NCBI GenBank assembly: GCA_026075535.2
Contig: AP026550.1
Location: 7,130,001 to 7,194,000, forward strand
Direction: 5' to 3'
Origin: Tricholoma matsutake
Taxonomy: Eukaryota; Basidiomycota; Agaricomycetes; Agaricales; Tricholomataceae
Length of the DNA: 64,000 nt
The stretch's first letter is position 1. The number at the start of each line of letters is the position of its first letter. This document shows positions 1-11,090 of the stretch, piece by piece. Below the pieces are notes generated by a model. The model saw only the letters and a program-made list of their open reading frames with translations. It had not been told where the DNA came from and did no database searches. The position numbers were made by a program, and so were the translations under genes.

Positions 1-156
1 GCTGGCGACATAGTCGTAGAGACCATTTAATGAAAGGGCAATGGTAATCTCCTTGCACCATTCTTTGTAATTTGATTTAAGTTTGTCGAGTTTCTTTCTG
101 GAATACTGAACCGAGAGTTTAATTGGGGTAACCAAGGGAGGGCTAGATTCTGTCAT
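1..156 (-). CDS. Copia-type Gag, N-terminal part (runs off the left edge)
   Basis: Reading leftwards from an ATG at 156, an open frame of 52 codons continues to the window edge. It starts MTESSPPLVTPIKLSV and contains NYKEWCKEITIALSLNGL, which resembles the N-terminal domain of Ty1/copia Gag proteins of mushrooms, where a conserved W and a following L-x-x-Y segment begin the UBN2-like fold. Gag would package the retrotransposon RNA in cytoplasmic particles. The rest of the element lies outside the window. It has the same strand as the DIRS-type RT at 1362-2939, which ends abruptly, so a copia insertion may have removed the end of that gene. The family call is from motif memory only. Confidence 0.55.
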   Translation of the reverse strand, partial: MTESSPPLVTPIKLSVQYSRKKLDKLKSNYKEWCKEITIALSLNGLYDYVAS

Positions 157-1361
157 GTCAGGTATAGGAAAAAATTGAGATTCAAAGAGGCCGTCTAGGG
201 GTTTGATTGCACAAAGGGTAATCTGTGATCCAAAATGGGAGAGTGATCAGATTTTCAATCAAAAAAAAATGATGTAGTAAAGCGTCGAGTGGCTAGGAGA
301 TTATCTACTGTTGCTCAAAAGAGACGGGAGTGGCCCATAACCTGTAGAGAATCGATCCTAGATAAGAATAGACTCAGTCGATGTATAATTGACTACATAT
401 ATACGAGCAAATAGTACCTAGATAAGAATAGACTACGGTACTATTAGTAATCTAGTATGTAAGGTTCTATGGAACGTTACTCACCTCAGTCAATGTATGA
501 TTGATTGAGGTGTCTAACTAATATTGTAGGGTATATATACTAGAAGTCATAAAGGTAACCAGCAGAGAGTGAGTATAAAGGGAACGTTCCAAAAGACTTG
601 TTACTAATAATGCCGACATGCCATAATGGAATGTCGGTGATGGGATCAATGACCGTATCATCGGATACGATGATATGTTCCCGGTGTACATCTCAACAAT
701 TACGCTGAGACCCTCAAGAAGAAGAATCGCCATCCACACGAAGGAGGGATGACAGTGGTCGATGGTGGTGACTGACTGGGAGTTGTCATAAATCTGTTCT
801 GTTAAACACGCTACTTGCACGTACTGTTCTTATCCATCCTCGTCCTGCACCTTCCAAATTAACCTACAGTTCGCTGTTGACTTCGACCGACATAACAGAC
901 ATTTTCCTCGACTTGTGTAACGTTGAAGACTCGGTCATGATCAGTGTTTGCGCAAAACCAAACAACTATATTGAATCACCTAAGAGATAAATAGACTACG
1001 AGTACACGGTGAGTATCAAGTATATGCGCATAGTAGGTGGGAATCTCACCTCAGTGTTTGCGGGAAGCCAAACGACTGAGGGGAGTTGGTGTCGAGTCGA
1101 CGAGACTAGTACTGTACAAATGGCAAATGGTACGAAGATCAGCTTCACTACAGATATGTGAACAAAAAGCCAAGTTCTGCACGAGAGGAGCAAGAAATAG
1201 GAAAAGCATAGGTACGCGTAGTAGTACAAGCGCAGCAATAGTCGGGACGGCTTGAACAATAGCGCTATGACGTAGCGCCGCTAGTGCGAGTGGGCGAGCT
1301 CGAACTCGGATCTAGCCTTGCCAATCCAGCACCTCGTCCTTGCCCTGAGTCCACGCACATA
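157..1361. other. Intergenic / probable copia 5' LTR and leader, no gene seen
   Basis: No convincing coding region. An 18-bp direct repeat, CCTAGATAAGAATAGACT, occurs at 357-374 and again at 417-434. Related CAGTCRATGTATRATTGA segments follow each other at about 376 and 489. This stretch lies upstream of the minus-strand copia Gag and probably contains that element's LTR and leader, but I could not fix LTR edges from one copy. Confidence 0.3.
357..434. repeat. 18-bp direct repeat, 60-bp spacing
   Basis: CCTAGATAAGAATAGACT is present at 357-374 and 417-434. The two copies are identical over 18 bases. They lie in non-coding DNA upstream of the copia Gag start. They could be part of an LTR regulatory array. 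Confidence 0.7.
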
Positions 1362-2939
1362 TTATTTCTTCTGCTGAATTTGTACGGGCTGAGCACGCTC
1401 AAGATAGTCCGCCAGCTTCGACAAGCTGCGAGCAACGGGCTTGGTTACCATTAGCTTGGTACTGGGCTCCTCCTTCCCTGCCATCTCATCAAACAGTCCA
1501 CGCAGACCCGGGCGAAGTTGCGGATATAGATTAAGAACTGCGCTGGTAGACCCGGCAACACTCTGTAGCTCTCTGAGCGTGTAGGATGTCCCTTCGTGAG
1601 CGTAATTTCGAAGTGATTGGATAATCTTAGCTTTCTTCTCATCCGGCACTTTAACTGTCATCGCATTAGCATCCACCTCATAACCAAGGATGGGCAGAGA
1701 TGGGCCAGAGAGTTGTTTGTTTTCATCGTGCGGAATACCGAGCTCATCCCAAAGTTGGAGGAGTCGGGTTTGCTTGGCAGGCATATATTTCTTGTATGGC
1801 TTGTAGTACTTCATGTTTCCTGCAAATTCCCAGCCAAAGTTGTCGTCGACATAACCCAGCAGATCAGTTATTTTCTTTTTCTCGGTGCCAATCCAGTTGA
1901 CTAAGGATATGACCGAGTCCCAGTTCCATCCTCCGCCTCGATTTCCAAAGGTATTACACCTGTCAATATGGAATTGACCATCTACAGAGACGGCCTGTTT
2001 AATCTGCCACAATGGGTGCATCGGGAGCAGGCGATATGCGCTCTTGACATCCGATTTGAATAAGACAATCTTTCGATTGGGATGTTTCTTTCGAACAGGT
2101 ATAAGTGTTGTACCGAGATCATGGATTGTGTCAAGCTTGACTTTGACTTGAGATTTCGGAATTGTCGAGTTAAGGGCGTGTGGCCCACGGCTCTGGTCGA
2201 TGATCAATCTGTACTTGCCTGGGGTGCTTTTTGGAACGGCAGTGATGGGGGAAGCATGCATCCCAGGTAGCAATTTCTTGCCAAAGGGTTTTGACCAACG
2301 CTCGAGTTCCACTTCTTCGTCGCGCTGCTGTCGAATAAAGTCTGTTTTGACTTTGCTGGTACTGGGTTGACGCTGATGCGAACCGTCATGCGTAGTAGGA
2401 AGAGGATGATTGGCTGTATCTGCCCATGACCAAAATCCATTCCTGAGCGAACGGACAACGGACTGGACAAACGGTTGGTTTGGGTGGTCCTTCAGATTCT
2501 TTTCCAAGGCATCAACCTTGATTGGTGTTGTATGCTTGAACATATCTGGGTTCCGGGCAATTGTTCGACGAGCAACTGTGTTCTGGAGCTCGTTTCTGGG
2601 GGGTGACGGGAGTGGCGCGGCCGTTAATGTAGAATATGCCGACATGACTTTGTGACTATCGGATTTTTGCCAGACTAGAGTCGGGGAGTATTGTCGGAGT
2701 AGGCCTTTTCGAAGAACACTTGTCTTTCTAGGAGGCTGAGATAATACTACAGGAAATGTGTCACTGCAACGATCACAATAGCGGTCAAAAGGTTTACCAT
2801 TGTTACTGCTTGATCGGACTTTAAATTCTTTCTTGCGCCGTACAGTGGACTTGGTAGCTTCCGTGGACGAGCCTCGAACTGACTGACGCTCGTTCGACTT
2901 CTCGGCAGAGCCCGTGGCATGACTCGAGATGACTAGCAA
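1362..2939 (-). CDS. DIRS-type retrotransposon reverse transcriptase
   Basis: This open frame of 525 codons encodes a DIRS-family RT, which copies element RNA into DNA for tyrosine-recombinase integration. The N-terminal ~100 residues are low-complexity and basic. Then come NPDMFKHTTPI and DHPNQPFVQSVVRSLRNGFW, LLPGMHASPITAVPKS, the motif A-like KSDVKSAYRLLPMHPLWQIK (around residue 300) and the catalytic box LGYVDDNFGWEF (YVDD). The end carries TLRELQSVAGS and LYPQLRPGLRGLFDEMAGK, the usual DIRS connection segment. It stops before a recognisable RNase H domain, and no tyrosine recombinase is seen, so the element is truncated. Just upstream of the first ATG the sequence CTAACTTAAATTGCTAG looks like a branch site and acceptor, so the frame is probably the last exon of the spliced gene to its right. 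Confidence 0.8.
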   Translation of the reverse strand: MLVISSHATGSAEKSNERQSVRGSSTEATKSTVRRKKEFKVRSSSNNGKPFDRYCDRCSDTFPVVLSQPPRKTSVLRKGLLRQYSPTLVWQKSDSHKVMSAYSTLTAAPLPSPPRNELQNTVARRTIARNPDMFKHTTPIKVDALEKNLKDHPNQPFVQSVVRSLRNGFWSWADTANHPLPTTHDGSHQRQPSTSKVKTDFIRQQRDEEVELERWSKPFGKKLLPGMHASPITAVPKSTPGKYRLIIDQSRGPHALNSTIPKSQVKVKLDTIHDLGTTLIPVRKKHPNRKIVLFKSDVKSAYRLLPMHPLWQIKQAVSVDGQFHIDRCNTFGNRGGGWNWDSVISLVNWIGTEKKKITDLLGYVDDNFGWEFAGNMKYYKPYKKYMPAKQTRLLQLWDELGIPHDENKQLSGPSLPILGYEVDANAMTVKVPDEKKAKIIQSLRNYAHEGTSYTLRELQSVAGSTSAVLNLYPQLRPGLRGLFDEMAGKEEPSTKLMVTKPVARSLSKLADYLERAQPVQIQQKK

Positions 2940-5900
2940 TTTAAGTTAGTCCGATGGTAAATGGAGTGCTCGGCTTATTTACATGTCAGTTTCGTGGCCA
3001 TTTCGCCGGCCTTCATCTTACCGCTCGCTGGTGCTTCGGTTCAGCTACATGAGTGGAAGCGATCGCAACAGCTTACATGTATTCGTTTTGTCCGACACAT
3101 CTCGTGCATCGTGTGGTCCATTCTTTACGCGCTCCGTCGACAAGACAACTTCCTTCTCCGATAGTTCAGTGCGCTTGTGTCCGGGCGACGTCAAGGACAA
3201 GATCTGTGCATGGTGAGATTTCGACGAGCTACCATCACCTGACAAGTGAAGGCCCTTCAGCTCATACTAACCGGATTTGACACGAAGGTTTTACCTTTGC
3301 TCGACTTTGGCGCTTGATGAGTGGAAGCCAATGGTTTGGGGGAGGAGTCCCCTGCTAATGGTCAATATCAAATATGCGAAACGAGAGGGTGAAGGGGTAC
3401 ACCCACCTTGCCTTGGTTCGTTTGTAGCTTGAACCTGCCTATCAATGGGGGGTGCCGACTTAGTCCAACGGAAGAAAGATGAAATGTTGTTCATCAGTCC
3501 TCCAAGGCTCGAGGGTGGCACCGTCACTGCCTGGGGCTTTTGGGACGCACCCATGACGCCTGTAGTAGAAACAAGTTTGAGTCCATGTGATGTCGATAAC
3601 CTCAATAACATTTACCTTGCTTGTTCTTTGCAGCTTGAGAGTGGGGAGACGCTGCGAATGTACCGTAAGCCATGAATTTGATGCAACAAAGAAAATATTT
3701 ACACTGCGTCAATGGAAGCTGTGGAGTAAGAATGCCCCGTGCTGACGGAACAAATTGTTGTTTCTGAGCGACGATCGGCGACGACCCATCTGAGGTCGAA
3801 GAGTGACTTGGAAGGTGTTTCGCTGCAAGGACTCCACATAAGAATTGGGACATGTGCATACTGATGACAGAGTAACGCACATTTGTCAGATGACTTTGGT
3901 GAACTTGAACAGTCCATCGCAGACTTGACGTTGCATCCCAGAGATCGATCCTCAACCCGAGGTTTCGAAGAGACGTTGTTACCGTTACCTTATCGTGAAA
4001 GTTCAGTACTAGCAGACGTGCCATCACGAGATTAAAAGGGCTTGCCTTTCCTAGACGCCAGAGAGGTCTCATGTGCATGCAAAGACTGTGGGTGTGCTGC
4101 AACCGAGACTGAAATCAGTACAAGTATAGAAATCTGATTCATGACCGGAGCATACCCTTGTCGTTGGGACTTGGTCTGTCCTTTAGTGGAATAATGACAG
4201 CGTTTCCGGTGCCTTTTGCTATTAAAATGGTTGTGATTATCCAAGCATAGATAACGAACAAAAAAGTTTACACTTTGAAGAATCTGACACCCGAATTTGA
4301 TGAGTCTGAGACCCGTTTGGGAGATTCTCAAGACCTTTGGCTGATAAAGTGACATCTAATCATTGCTAACTTCTCTCTAGGAGATGGATGGTGTGTATCC
4401 CTACCTTTGTTCGGACTTGGAGGAGGTTTCTTCGTAGCTTGGACCTCTTTGCTTATGTCTGATGCCGGTGACGTGAACCAAGATAAAAGCTGACTGAATG
4501 CACCCGACCCCTCCGGCAGCGCCGGAGACCTCGTAGACATATTCTTAGCACTTGAACTCGAAGATTCGTGATGGGACCCATTTGAAGAGTTATGTTTAGC
4601 TGAGAGGCAGATTTGACCATGTATGCATAAGACAATGACAATGGAGGGACATACATCCAGACGTTTTCATATTCGTCGAGTCAGAAGGTCGGTTCCCAGT
4701 ACCTTTTGCTGAAAGATACAGATTTGATTAAGTAGAGGGACATTGAAGATGGCACCCTCACATCCAGCGTAAACCGACGGCAGCTGCGGCGCTTCAGCCA
4801 AAATTGACAGTGACGATTTCACTGCGTGAGGCAGAGGCATCCTCTTGAGGGGAGAAGGTTCGCCCCGTCCATCGTCAGCACAAGGTTTCGAAGGGACCTT
4901 GTGATTGTTGCCTTATCGTGATGATTTAGCACCAGCAGACGTGACATTATAAGATGTACAAGGCTTGCCTTTAGTAGAGGCTGAAAACGCCTCTTGTGCT
5001 GCAAAAACAGAAATAAGAAAAACAAGTATATCTAGCCATTGAAGCGTACCCTTGTTACTCGCAGGAGTCGGGTCTTTCTTGGGCGGGCTAGGGAATGGTT
5101 CGCCCCGTCCCCGAGATCGATCCTCAGCCAAACTTGAGAGCTTCGAACTGTCACCTTATCGTGATAATTAAGCATCAACAGACATGATATTATAAAACCG
5201 AAAAACTTGCCTTTGTTAGATGTCGGAGACAGTGTCTCATGCCGAAAGTGTGCGCGTGCTGCCAAAGTGGAAATAAGTAAACAAGCAATATATCTAGGCA
5301 CTGAAACGTACCATTGTTATTGGCATGATGTGAGTCTTTCTTGGACGGGATAGGAGGTTCGCCCCGTCCCAGAACTTGATTTGTCGAAGAGACATTGTTA
5401 TTGCCTTGCCACGTTAATTAGGCATTCTGTCATTATGAATTGTGAAAGGCCTGCCTTTATCTTTATTGGACATCGGGGATGTTTCTCGTCCATGATGAGA
5501 CTCTGTGTGGGGTGCAAATACAGAAATGAGTAATCGAATATATCCAGCCATCGAAGTGTACCCTTCTTATTGGTGGGAGTCGATTCAATCTTGGGCAGCA
5601 CAAGAGGTTTGCTCCATCCTCCATTATTATTAACACCTTATTGGGCATCAGCATCAACAGACCTGACATTGTAGAATAGGAAGACTTGCCTTCTTTGGAT
5701 GCCGGAGATGTCTCTAGTACGTGCCGAGACTGTTCGCGTACTGCAAAAAAAGAAATAAGTAAACAAATATTGCTAGCCACCAAAGCTAAGAGTACCCTTG
5801 TCATTGTGGCGAGTTAGGCCTTTGTTAGAGGTCTCTTGTGCAAAATGAGAATGCGAGGATACTACCAACAAAACAGAAGGTCAGTTATCCTAGTATAGGT

Positions 5901-7430
5901 GGAATACAGTGTCTATGCTTACCCTTGTGGTTATGTGATGGATTCTCGGAGCCTTTATTGGATTGGCCTAGCACGTCGGGTTTGGAGGTTGAACGGTGTG
6001 AGCAGAGACAGACGTGACACAACCTTACCTCCGGGTGGGGCATGTTGTGTTGTCGTCTGAACCTTGCCATTAGTAGTATCTATGTAGATCCTTCAGTACA
6101 AATGAGAAGCGAACAAGTAGCTTTACTTTTTCCCGAATTTGTCGGTTGTTGATGGGTTGGGAATACTGAAAAAAAGGATGTTGCATTAAATGCTTGAACA
6201 CAAATAACAAGAGTCTGCTGGAACTAACTCACTTTGTGGGGTTGCAGCATGGTTCTGTGCTTTCTGAGCATGAGGACGAGGATGCCCACTTTGTTTAGCT
6301 GCAATGCGGATTCAATTACTGGAAGATAGTGGATGGCGAAGGGTCTTACATGTCAAAGTTTGGTCCTGGAATACATTCTGCCCGACTTTGTTTCCATGTA
6401 CTAGTCACGGGGATTTTAGCCCATACAAAGAAGTACGAGAATGTCTAATAAGATCACCTCCGGAAAATGGCGAAGGTTGAACATTTCCAGGACGGGGTGG
6501 TGAAGATCTGGTATTGATACCATCAGTCCGAGGTAAAAGACGACTCGCAGGTTAACATCTACAATACTGGGTTCTGGGCTGGGGAATGACCTAATGGATT
6601 GTATAAGCATGGTAAAGATGACAAGGCGATAAGACTTACCTCCAGTGAGAGGGTGAGGATGTTTGGGTTTCGGTGTCTTGGGTTTCGAAGAAAGGTTGGC
6701 TGTATGCAGGAGCTGTCCTTGCGCTTTCTGAAGGTTGTTTGATCCGTTTCCAGTATGCTTAGCTGTGAATATTCGGTTCCTGGAAAGGAAGAGAATACTC
6801 TGGAGGACTTACGCGCAGCCTGGGACATTGATCGATCTTGAGATGTCTTATGTCCAGACGTTGCTTCCGCTAGTGATTGGAATACAAGGGATAAGAAGGC
6901 GTATGCCCTAATATGCTCATCAGGAATTTGGGCCTTGCCTACAAGATCAGTGTAGACCACGTAGGCCGACAAAGTTCATGTGGGCAAGTGCCAATTCCCT
7001 GATGCTCACCTCCTCCAAAAAACCAAGATGCCCCAGCAGAACCTTGGGATTTGGGAGCCCATTACGGGTACCTTGAGCTGAAATGAAGAACATGAGTGGT
7101 GGTTGAAAGTGTTGAGGCTTAGAGGCTCACATTTCGTTCCGTTTGTTGGACGATTGGCAGCCGGAGGTGGTTGTTGGGGTTTGGGTGAAGTATCTGGCGA
7201 CACGCATTAGTCCGCTGTGTTTTCGCGGGCAGGGATATCAGATCTACGGGTCTGGGCCTTGGGGGCTGATGGTTGATTCGACGATACTGAGAGTACGTTA
7301 GTGCAATGGAAGTGAAAGAGCACGATTTCCTGTACTATTCTTATTTGCAGGTTTGAGGTTAGCAGACCGTGATGCTCCTCCTCCTGTTGTTTTCTGGGAC
7401 GCAGACTTGCGGTTGGCCATGAGCCGATGA
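2940..7430 (-). CDS. Many-exon low-complexity protein gene with duplicated exons, probably upstream part of the DIRS-RT gene
   Basis: A minus-strand gene appears to begin near 7420 (MANRKSASQKTTGGGASRSA) and runs leftwards through many small exons rich in S, T, K, P and G. Clear splice sites recur, for example donor GTGAGC after an exon near 7130 and GTAAGT near 6640. From about 5850 to 3900 the same exon pair is repeated: a short exon ending ASNKG or ASTKG, then an exon carrying DGRGEP or RGRGEP. All junctions I checked are phase 1, so exons can be duplicated without breaking the frame. One exon is 5154-5050, the next is 4998-4969, and the next begins at 4911. A later exon near 3246-3075 contains GHKRTELSEKEVVLSTERV. 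No known domain is recognisable. It may be a gag-like N-terminus of the DIRS element or a host protein fused to it. Exon boundaries are inferred, not proven. Confidence 0.5.
3900..5850 (-). repeat. Tandem ~250-bp exon/intron duplications
   Basis: The string GGTTCGCCCCGTCC, or a close variant, recurs at 4857, 5097, 5356 and 5606 (spacings 240, 259 and 250). Around each copy the order is the same: an exon end, an intron of about 50 bp starting GTAC or GTAT and ending in GCAG, a mini-exon, then an intron of about 57 bp that starts with GC (AAAG/GCAAG) and ends ATAAG. A fifth, more diverged unit lies at about 3920-4190. Confidence 0.75.
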
Positions 7431-7439
7431 CAGTATGGG

Positions 7440-8724
7440 AATTCTAAAGTCGAAGAGATATAAGTATACCCCGGTGCTGCGCAGGGAGATTGTCGGTAGT
7501 CAATGTAACTGATGCTGATACGATTATGTACTAAGCAGACGATAAGGCGTCGCGTGTTGGATGTGATGCAATACTATCACTTACCGAGTGTTTTACCACG
7601 GGTACTAGTGTTTCACCATCACACTGATAACACTTTCTAAGCCCCAAAATATCTGCAACCATCTTCAAATTGACGATCTGAGAGGTTATAAGTATTAAAC
7701 ACATTCCTCTGATTTTTCCCTGATTTTCGGTTGAGGTCGAGGTTGGTAAAAGCTACATTATGAGGGGTGAATCACATATTTCTGACATTGAGATATGAGG
7801 AGTGAACCGATCCTTCCCATTTTTTTTCTCAAAGCAATAATATCTATTTCCCATAGACTGAGAGTAGTTGCACCATGATCATAGAGCAGTTTTTGGTTTT
7901 CTGGCTCACCGTGACATTTCACAGACAGAATTTAAACGCCGACAAGTGTGCTATTTTGGGCAAACTCGATCAACAAATGTTTTTACTAAAACGTACTTCG
8001 GCTTGTCAGATGCCAACGTCGGATCACAGAATTCTGCCATCACAGGCGTTACTTTTGCGTGACATGGTGGTGAAAGACTAGGTACTTTTTGACATGGGGG
8101 CTCGTTGTTGCTTCATCTTCACCTTTCATTGAGATAATTAGATTTTCTGGAAGCAATGAAGCCTATCTTTTGAACCATGTATGCCATCAGTATAATTTTG
8201 TAGTCGATGTGGTGTAATTTAGTAATCAGTAAATCGTGGTGAAACACTCGGTAAGTGATAGTACGTGCTTAACATGTGATGCATGTGATGCCGTAAAGGT
8301 CTTCTCGAGAATCTCAACTATCTGTCCTCCGAGTCCGAGTCTTTTTCGCCGCCCCCCAAGAGTGCATATTCGTGCATTACTTGAAGACCATGACAGGCAG
8401 CTTCGACTACGATGGCAATGAACCTAGTTGGGCCTCGCAACGGGCTCACTATATCTAGCTTCAAGTTTGTAGAGCGCCCATCAGTGTTAGGACTTCTTTC
8501 ATCAGGAACCCGGCTTCTGACCGAACTTCTTTTGACTTCCCACTTTTTGCTTGTTAAGGACGTCTCTCCAGGCAATCCTGCACGTTATCAACGTCCTCGT
8601 CCTCGTTCATGTTGGTCACTACTCAGCCCTTCATCAAAGGAAACATTTTCCTTCTGAGGATGGTGTGCTACACAGGAAGTTGAGCGAGCCCATACTGGGC
8701 ACTTCTTTATGCTGCAGGGGAGGT
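7440..8724. other. Intergenic, AT-rich, no supported gene
   Basis: Only short open frames occur here. The longest plausible one on the minus strand (8318-8575, 85 codons) has no recognisable motif. I see no promoter, RNA gene or repeat worth calling. Confidence 0.4.
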
Positions 8725-9037
8725 CTTTACACTCCCCCCTGTATTCCTATAGGAATCTGATGATTCCGATGATTCCGATCGGAGTCTGATCAGAATCCGA
8801 CCATATTCCGATGTCATTTTCACTGGCCAAATTGACATGAAATGGCAGGTTCAGTCCTAGTCCAGTCCAATGCAGTCCGATCAGAATCTGATCGGACCAT
8901 CGGAATTTCCTAGGAATTTCTGGCCATAGGAATCACATAGGAATATTCCGAGGTCATGCAGAGACATCGGACAACATAGGATTCCGATAGGAATGATAGC
9001 AGCATTGCTTAGTAATAGTAGAAAAAGTAGAAACACA

Positions 9038-9117
9038 TGGCAGAATTGAACCCCAGAGCTCTAATATGATTACATAAACTTACAGTAACAACAAGACCAC
9101 TACACTAAGCAGTCATT
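9038..9117 (-). repeat. tRNA-like (pol III A/B box) module, outward-facing, left end of TIR element 1
   Basis: On the minus strand TAGTGTAGTGGTCTTG looks like an A box and GGGGTTCAATTCTGCC like a B box, with a spacing close to that in tRNA genes. The acceptor stem does not pair convincingly, so this is a tRNA-derived or SINE-like head rather than a working tRNA gene. It points towards the nearby left TIR. Confidence 0.55.
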
Positions 9118-9349
9118 GCAGGTACGTGCTTGTACTGCACTACATACCATTCCCGCGGGTGTGATGACAAAGCACAAAGCCGTGTCACCACACCTGCCAG
9201 CTCATCATTCTCCCACCACCACCACCAACGACGACGACGATGACCATGGCCGCCTCCCCACCTCAACCACCACCACCACCACCATACCCACTCCCACTCC
9301 CACTCCCGTGCCGTCAAGAGGGGCCAATGACCATCAACGGACACAAGCA

Positions 9350-9450
9350 GCCCAAACGATGGAATCGTCGTTTGGGCCACGGTAAGTTTTTTTTTTTTCA
9401 TTTGTTTCTTTGTTTTCTAAACTAACTAACATCTTTCTTTTGTTTTTTAG
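9350..9450 (+). repeat. Hairpin plus intron-like module, copy 1
   Basis: An inverted repeat GCCCAAACGA..TCGTTTGGGC (9350-9377) is followed by an intron-like segment 9382-9450 that begins GTAAGTTTTTTT, contains CTAACTAAC and ends TTTTTTAG before GTCCTAA. The same arrangement is found in the two related elements. Confidence 0.7.
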
Positions 9451-9491
9451 GTCCTAAACTACAGGGTAACAACGGACGGATGGATGGACTG

Positions 9492-9553
9492 GCAAGTTTT
9501 TTTTTTCCCTTTGATTTTGAGTTTACACTAACTGTTTTTCTTTCATCTTCTAG
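9492..9553 (+). repeat. Intron-like module, copy 2 of element 1
   Basis: GCAAGTTTTTTTTTTCCC, then ACACTAACTG, then TCTTCTAG followed by GTTCTAA. It matches the first module but with a GC donor. The upstream hairpin is not evident here. Confidence 0.55.
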
Positions 9554-10360
9554 GTTCTAAGCTGTTGGTAACAGCGGAGGGATGCGAGACGACCCTGATG
9601 ACACCGCCAGGGCCCCACCATGAACACCCATGGAGACAAAGAGGGACGGGGAGGGAGACGAGGAAGTGATGACGATGATGATGACGACAGGGAGTGGGAG
9701 ACGAGAAGGTGGAGGGGGAGACGAGAGGGTGGAGGGTGGAGGGGGAGACGAGGGGAAGGTGACGGGCACCAGCACTGGACAAGACAAGGGCAGCAAGGGA
9801 CAACGAGGGGGGGACAACGAGGGGGTGGGGACAATGAGACGGCACCCTGAATGACACACCACTCACCACTAGCCTCGTGAGCAACTGCTCGTGGGGTGGA
9901 CAGTGGGTGGAATGATGAGGAGGAGGGGGAGACAAGGGAGGAGGAGACAAGGGACACACAGGGGACACCATGCCACCGCCATGAGCATCTGCTTATGGGG
10001 TGGATCGTGGGGTCTACGAGAAGGAGATGGCGCCTGCAAGCTTTGCTCGTAGGGTGGAACGGGTGCTAATGGCCGTGTCACCACCTCCACACCAAAACGC
10101 AACGCACCACCACTCCCTCCCCTCCCGCAAAACAGGGGGGGTGGTTTTTTGTTTTTGTAGAATTTTAAATAGTATAATTAATTGTCTCCCCCCTGCGTTT
10201 GCATCAGGGGGTATTTTTTTAATCTATATTAGTTATATTAGTTCCTCATGTCTTCGCGAGGGCTAATCAATTTTTTTTCGAGCTCTCGTGAGGGAGGTTA
10301 GAAATATGTGAACTATCCCTAAGTGCATTAAATGGACTTTGTATTACATATTTAATAATT

Positions 10361-10445
10361 CTCCTGTGGCTCAACTGGTTGAGTGCTTGTTTAGTCATCA
10401 TGTGACTTACATCCCATGGTCCATGGTTCAATCCCTGCTTTACCC
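10361..10445 (+). repeat. tRNA-like module, outward-facing, right end of TIR element 1
   Basis: TGGCTCAACTGGTTGAGTGC fits an A box and GGTTCAATCCC a B box, about 45 bases apart. Cloverleaf stems are weak. It faces the right TIR and so mirrors the module at 9038-9117. Confidence 0.6.
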
Positions 10446-10685
10446 ACTTATTTTGTAAGCACTTGGGGAAAGTTAAGTCTTCCAAAATGTGGTAGTCCGA
10501 CTTCATGTTGGAATTGCATAGGACTTTACTAGGAATTTACTAGGAATTTCTTGGAAACAACAGTACATGGTCATCAAAATACATTCCAATCGGACTAGTA
10601 GGACTCCTATCAGATTCCGATCGGACTCTTATTGGAAAACTTGGACTCCTAGGACTCCGATAGGAATACAGGGGGGAGTGCAAAG

Positions 10686-11090
10686 TTTATGTTCAATGCA
10701 CCACTGAGACCCTCCTTCCTGAGATGGCTGACAAAATTTGCACTCTCATTGACCACACGTTTGCTATGGGGATATTAAACCTGACCTCCTTTGTTGTATT
10801 GCTCCCCTAAACTCCCTCAGCAACAATTTCCCTCATGCACATTCCATCATTTCTTGCAATATCACTGCATCTACAAAGGAATCCCCTTACACATCAAAGG
10901 ATATCCACTCATTTTTGGAGAATGAACAATCCCTCCTTGAGAATGACCACCATATGGACTCCTGGCCATCTGTGGCTCTCACCACACATATTAAATTGAC
11001 AAAGCCATTCAACGCACCTGTTTGTGGGAACCCTGCCTGCAAGAAAACAGGACATTTGACTGAATACTGCATTAAAACAGGGGGAGGAAT
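10686..11090 (+). pseudogene. Copia Gag, C-terminal part with zinc knuckle (5' fragment)
   Basis: The frame ending at the gypsy insertion encodes CGNPACKKTGHLTEYC, a CCHC zinc knuckle (C-x4-C-x4-H-x4-C) as found in copia Gag, preceded by a degraded Gag segment with a stop and a frame change. The last codons run directly into the target duplication of the gypsy element at 11086-11090. Removing the insertion joins this frame to the plus-strand copia frame at 19271 without a shift, so the two are halves of one gene. The 5' end was lost at or before the TIR element ending at 10685. Confidence 0.75.

Larger units (their letters stand above)
8725..10685. mobile_element. Non-autonomous hAT-like TIR element, copy 1 (~1.96 kb)
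   Basis: The left end reads CTTTACACTCCCCCCTGTAT and the right end, reversed, CTTTGCACTCCCCCCTGTAT, followed on both sides by subterminal copies of a GGACTCCGAT / GATTCCGATC word. The interior is G/C-skewed low-complexity DNA without a transposase. It contains two tRNA-like modules, two intron-like modules and the GAGCAACTGCTC palindrome. Length and ends match copy 2 at 22186-24150, whose 8-bp target duplication supports a hAT-like class. No target duplication is visible for this copy. Right of it starts a copia gag frame, so it probably sits in or beside that element. Confidence 0.8.

Noticed and set aside
9105..9971. Long open frames in low-complexity DNA of TIR element 1 (Trp-, Pro- or Ser-rich)
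   Set aside because: They exist in several overlapping frames on both strands because of GGT/CCA simple sequence; no protein signature.
9038..10445. Functional tRNA genes
   Set aside because: A and B boxes are good but acceptor and anticodon stems do not pair convincingly, and the modules are repeated at element ends. Kept as tRNA-derived sequences.
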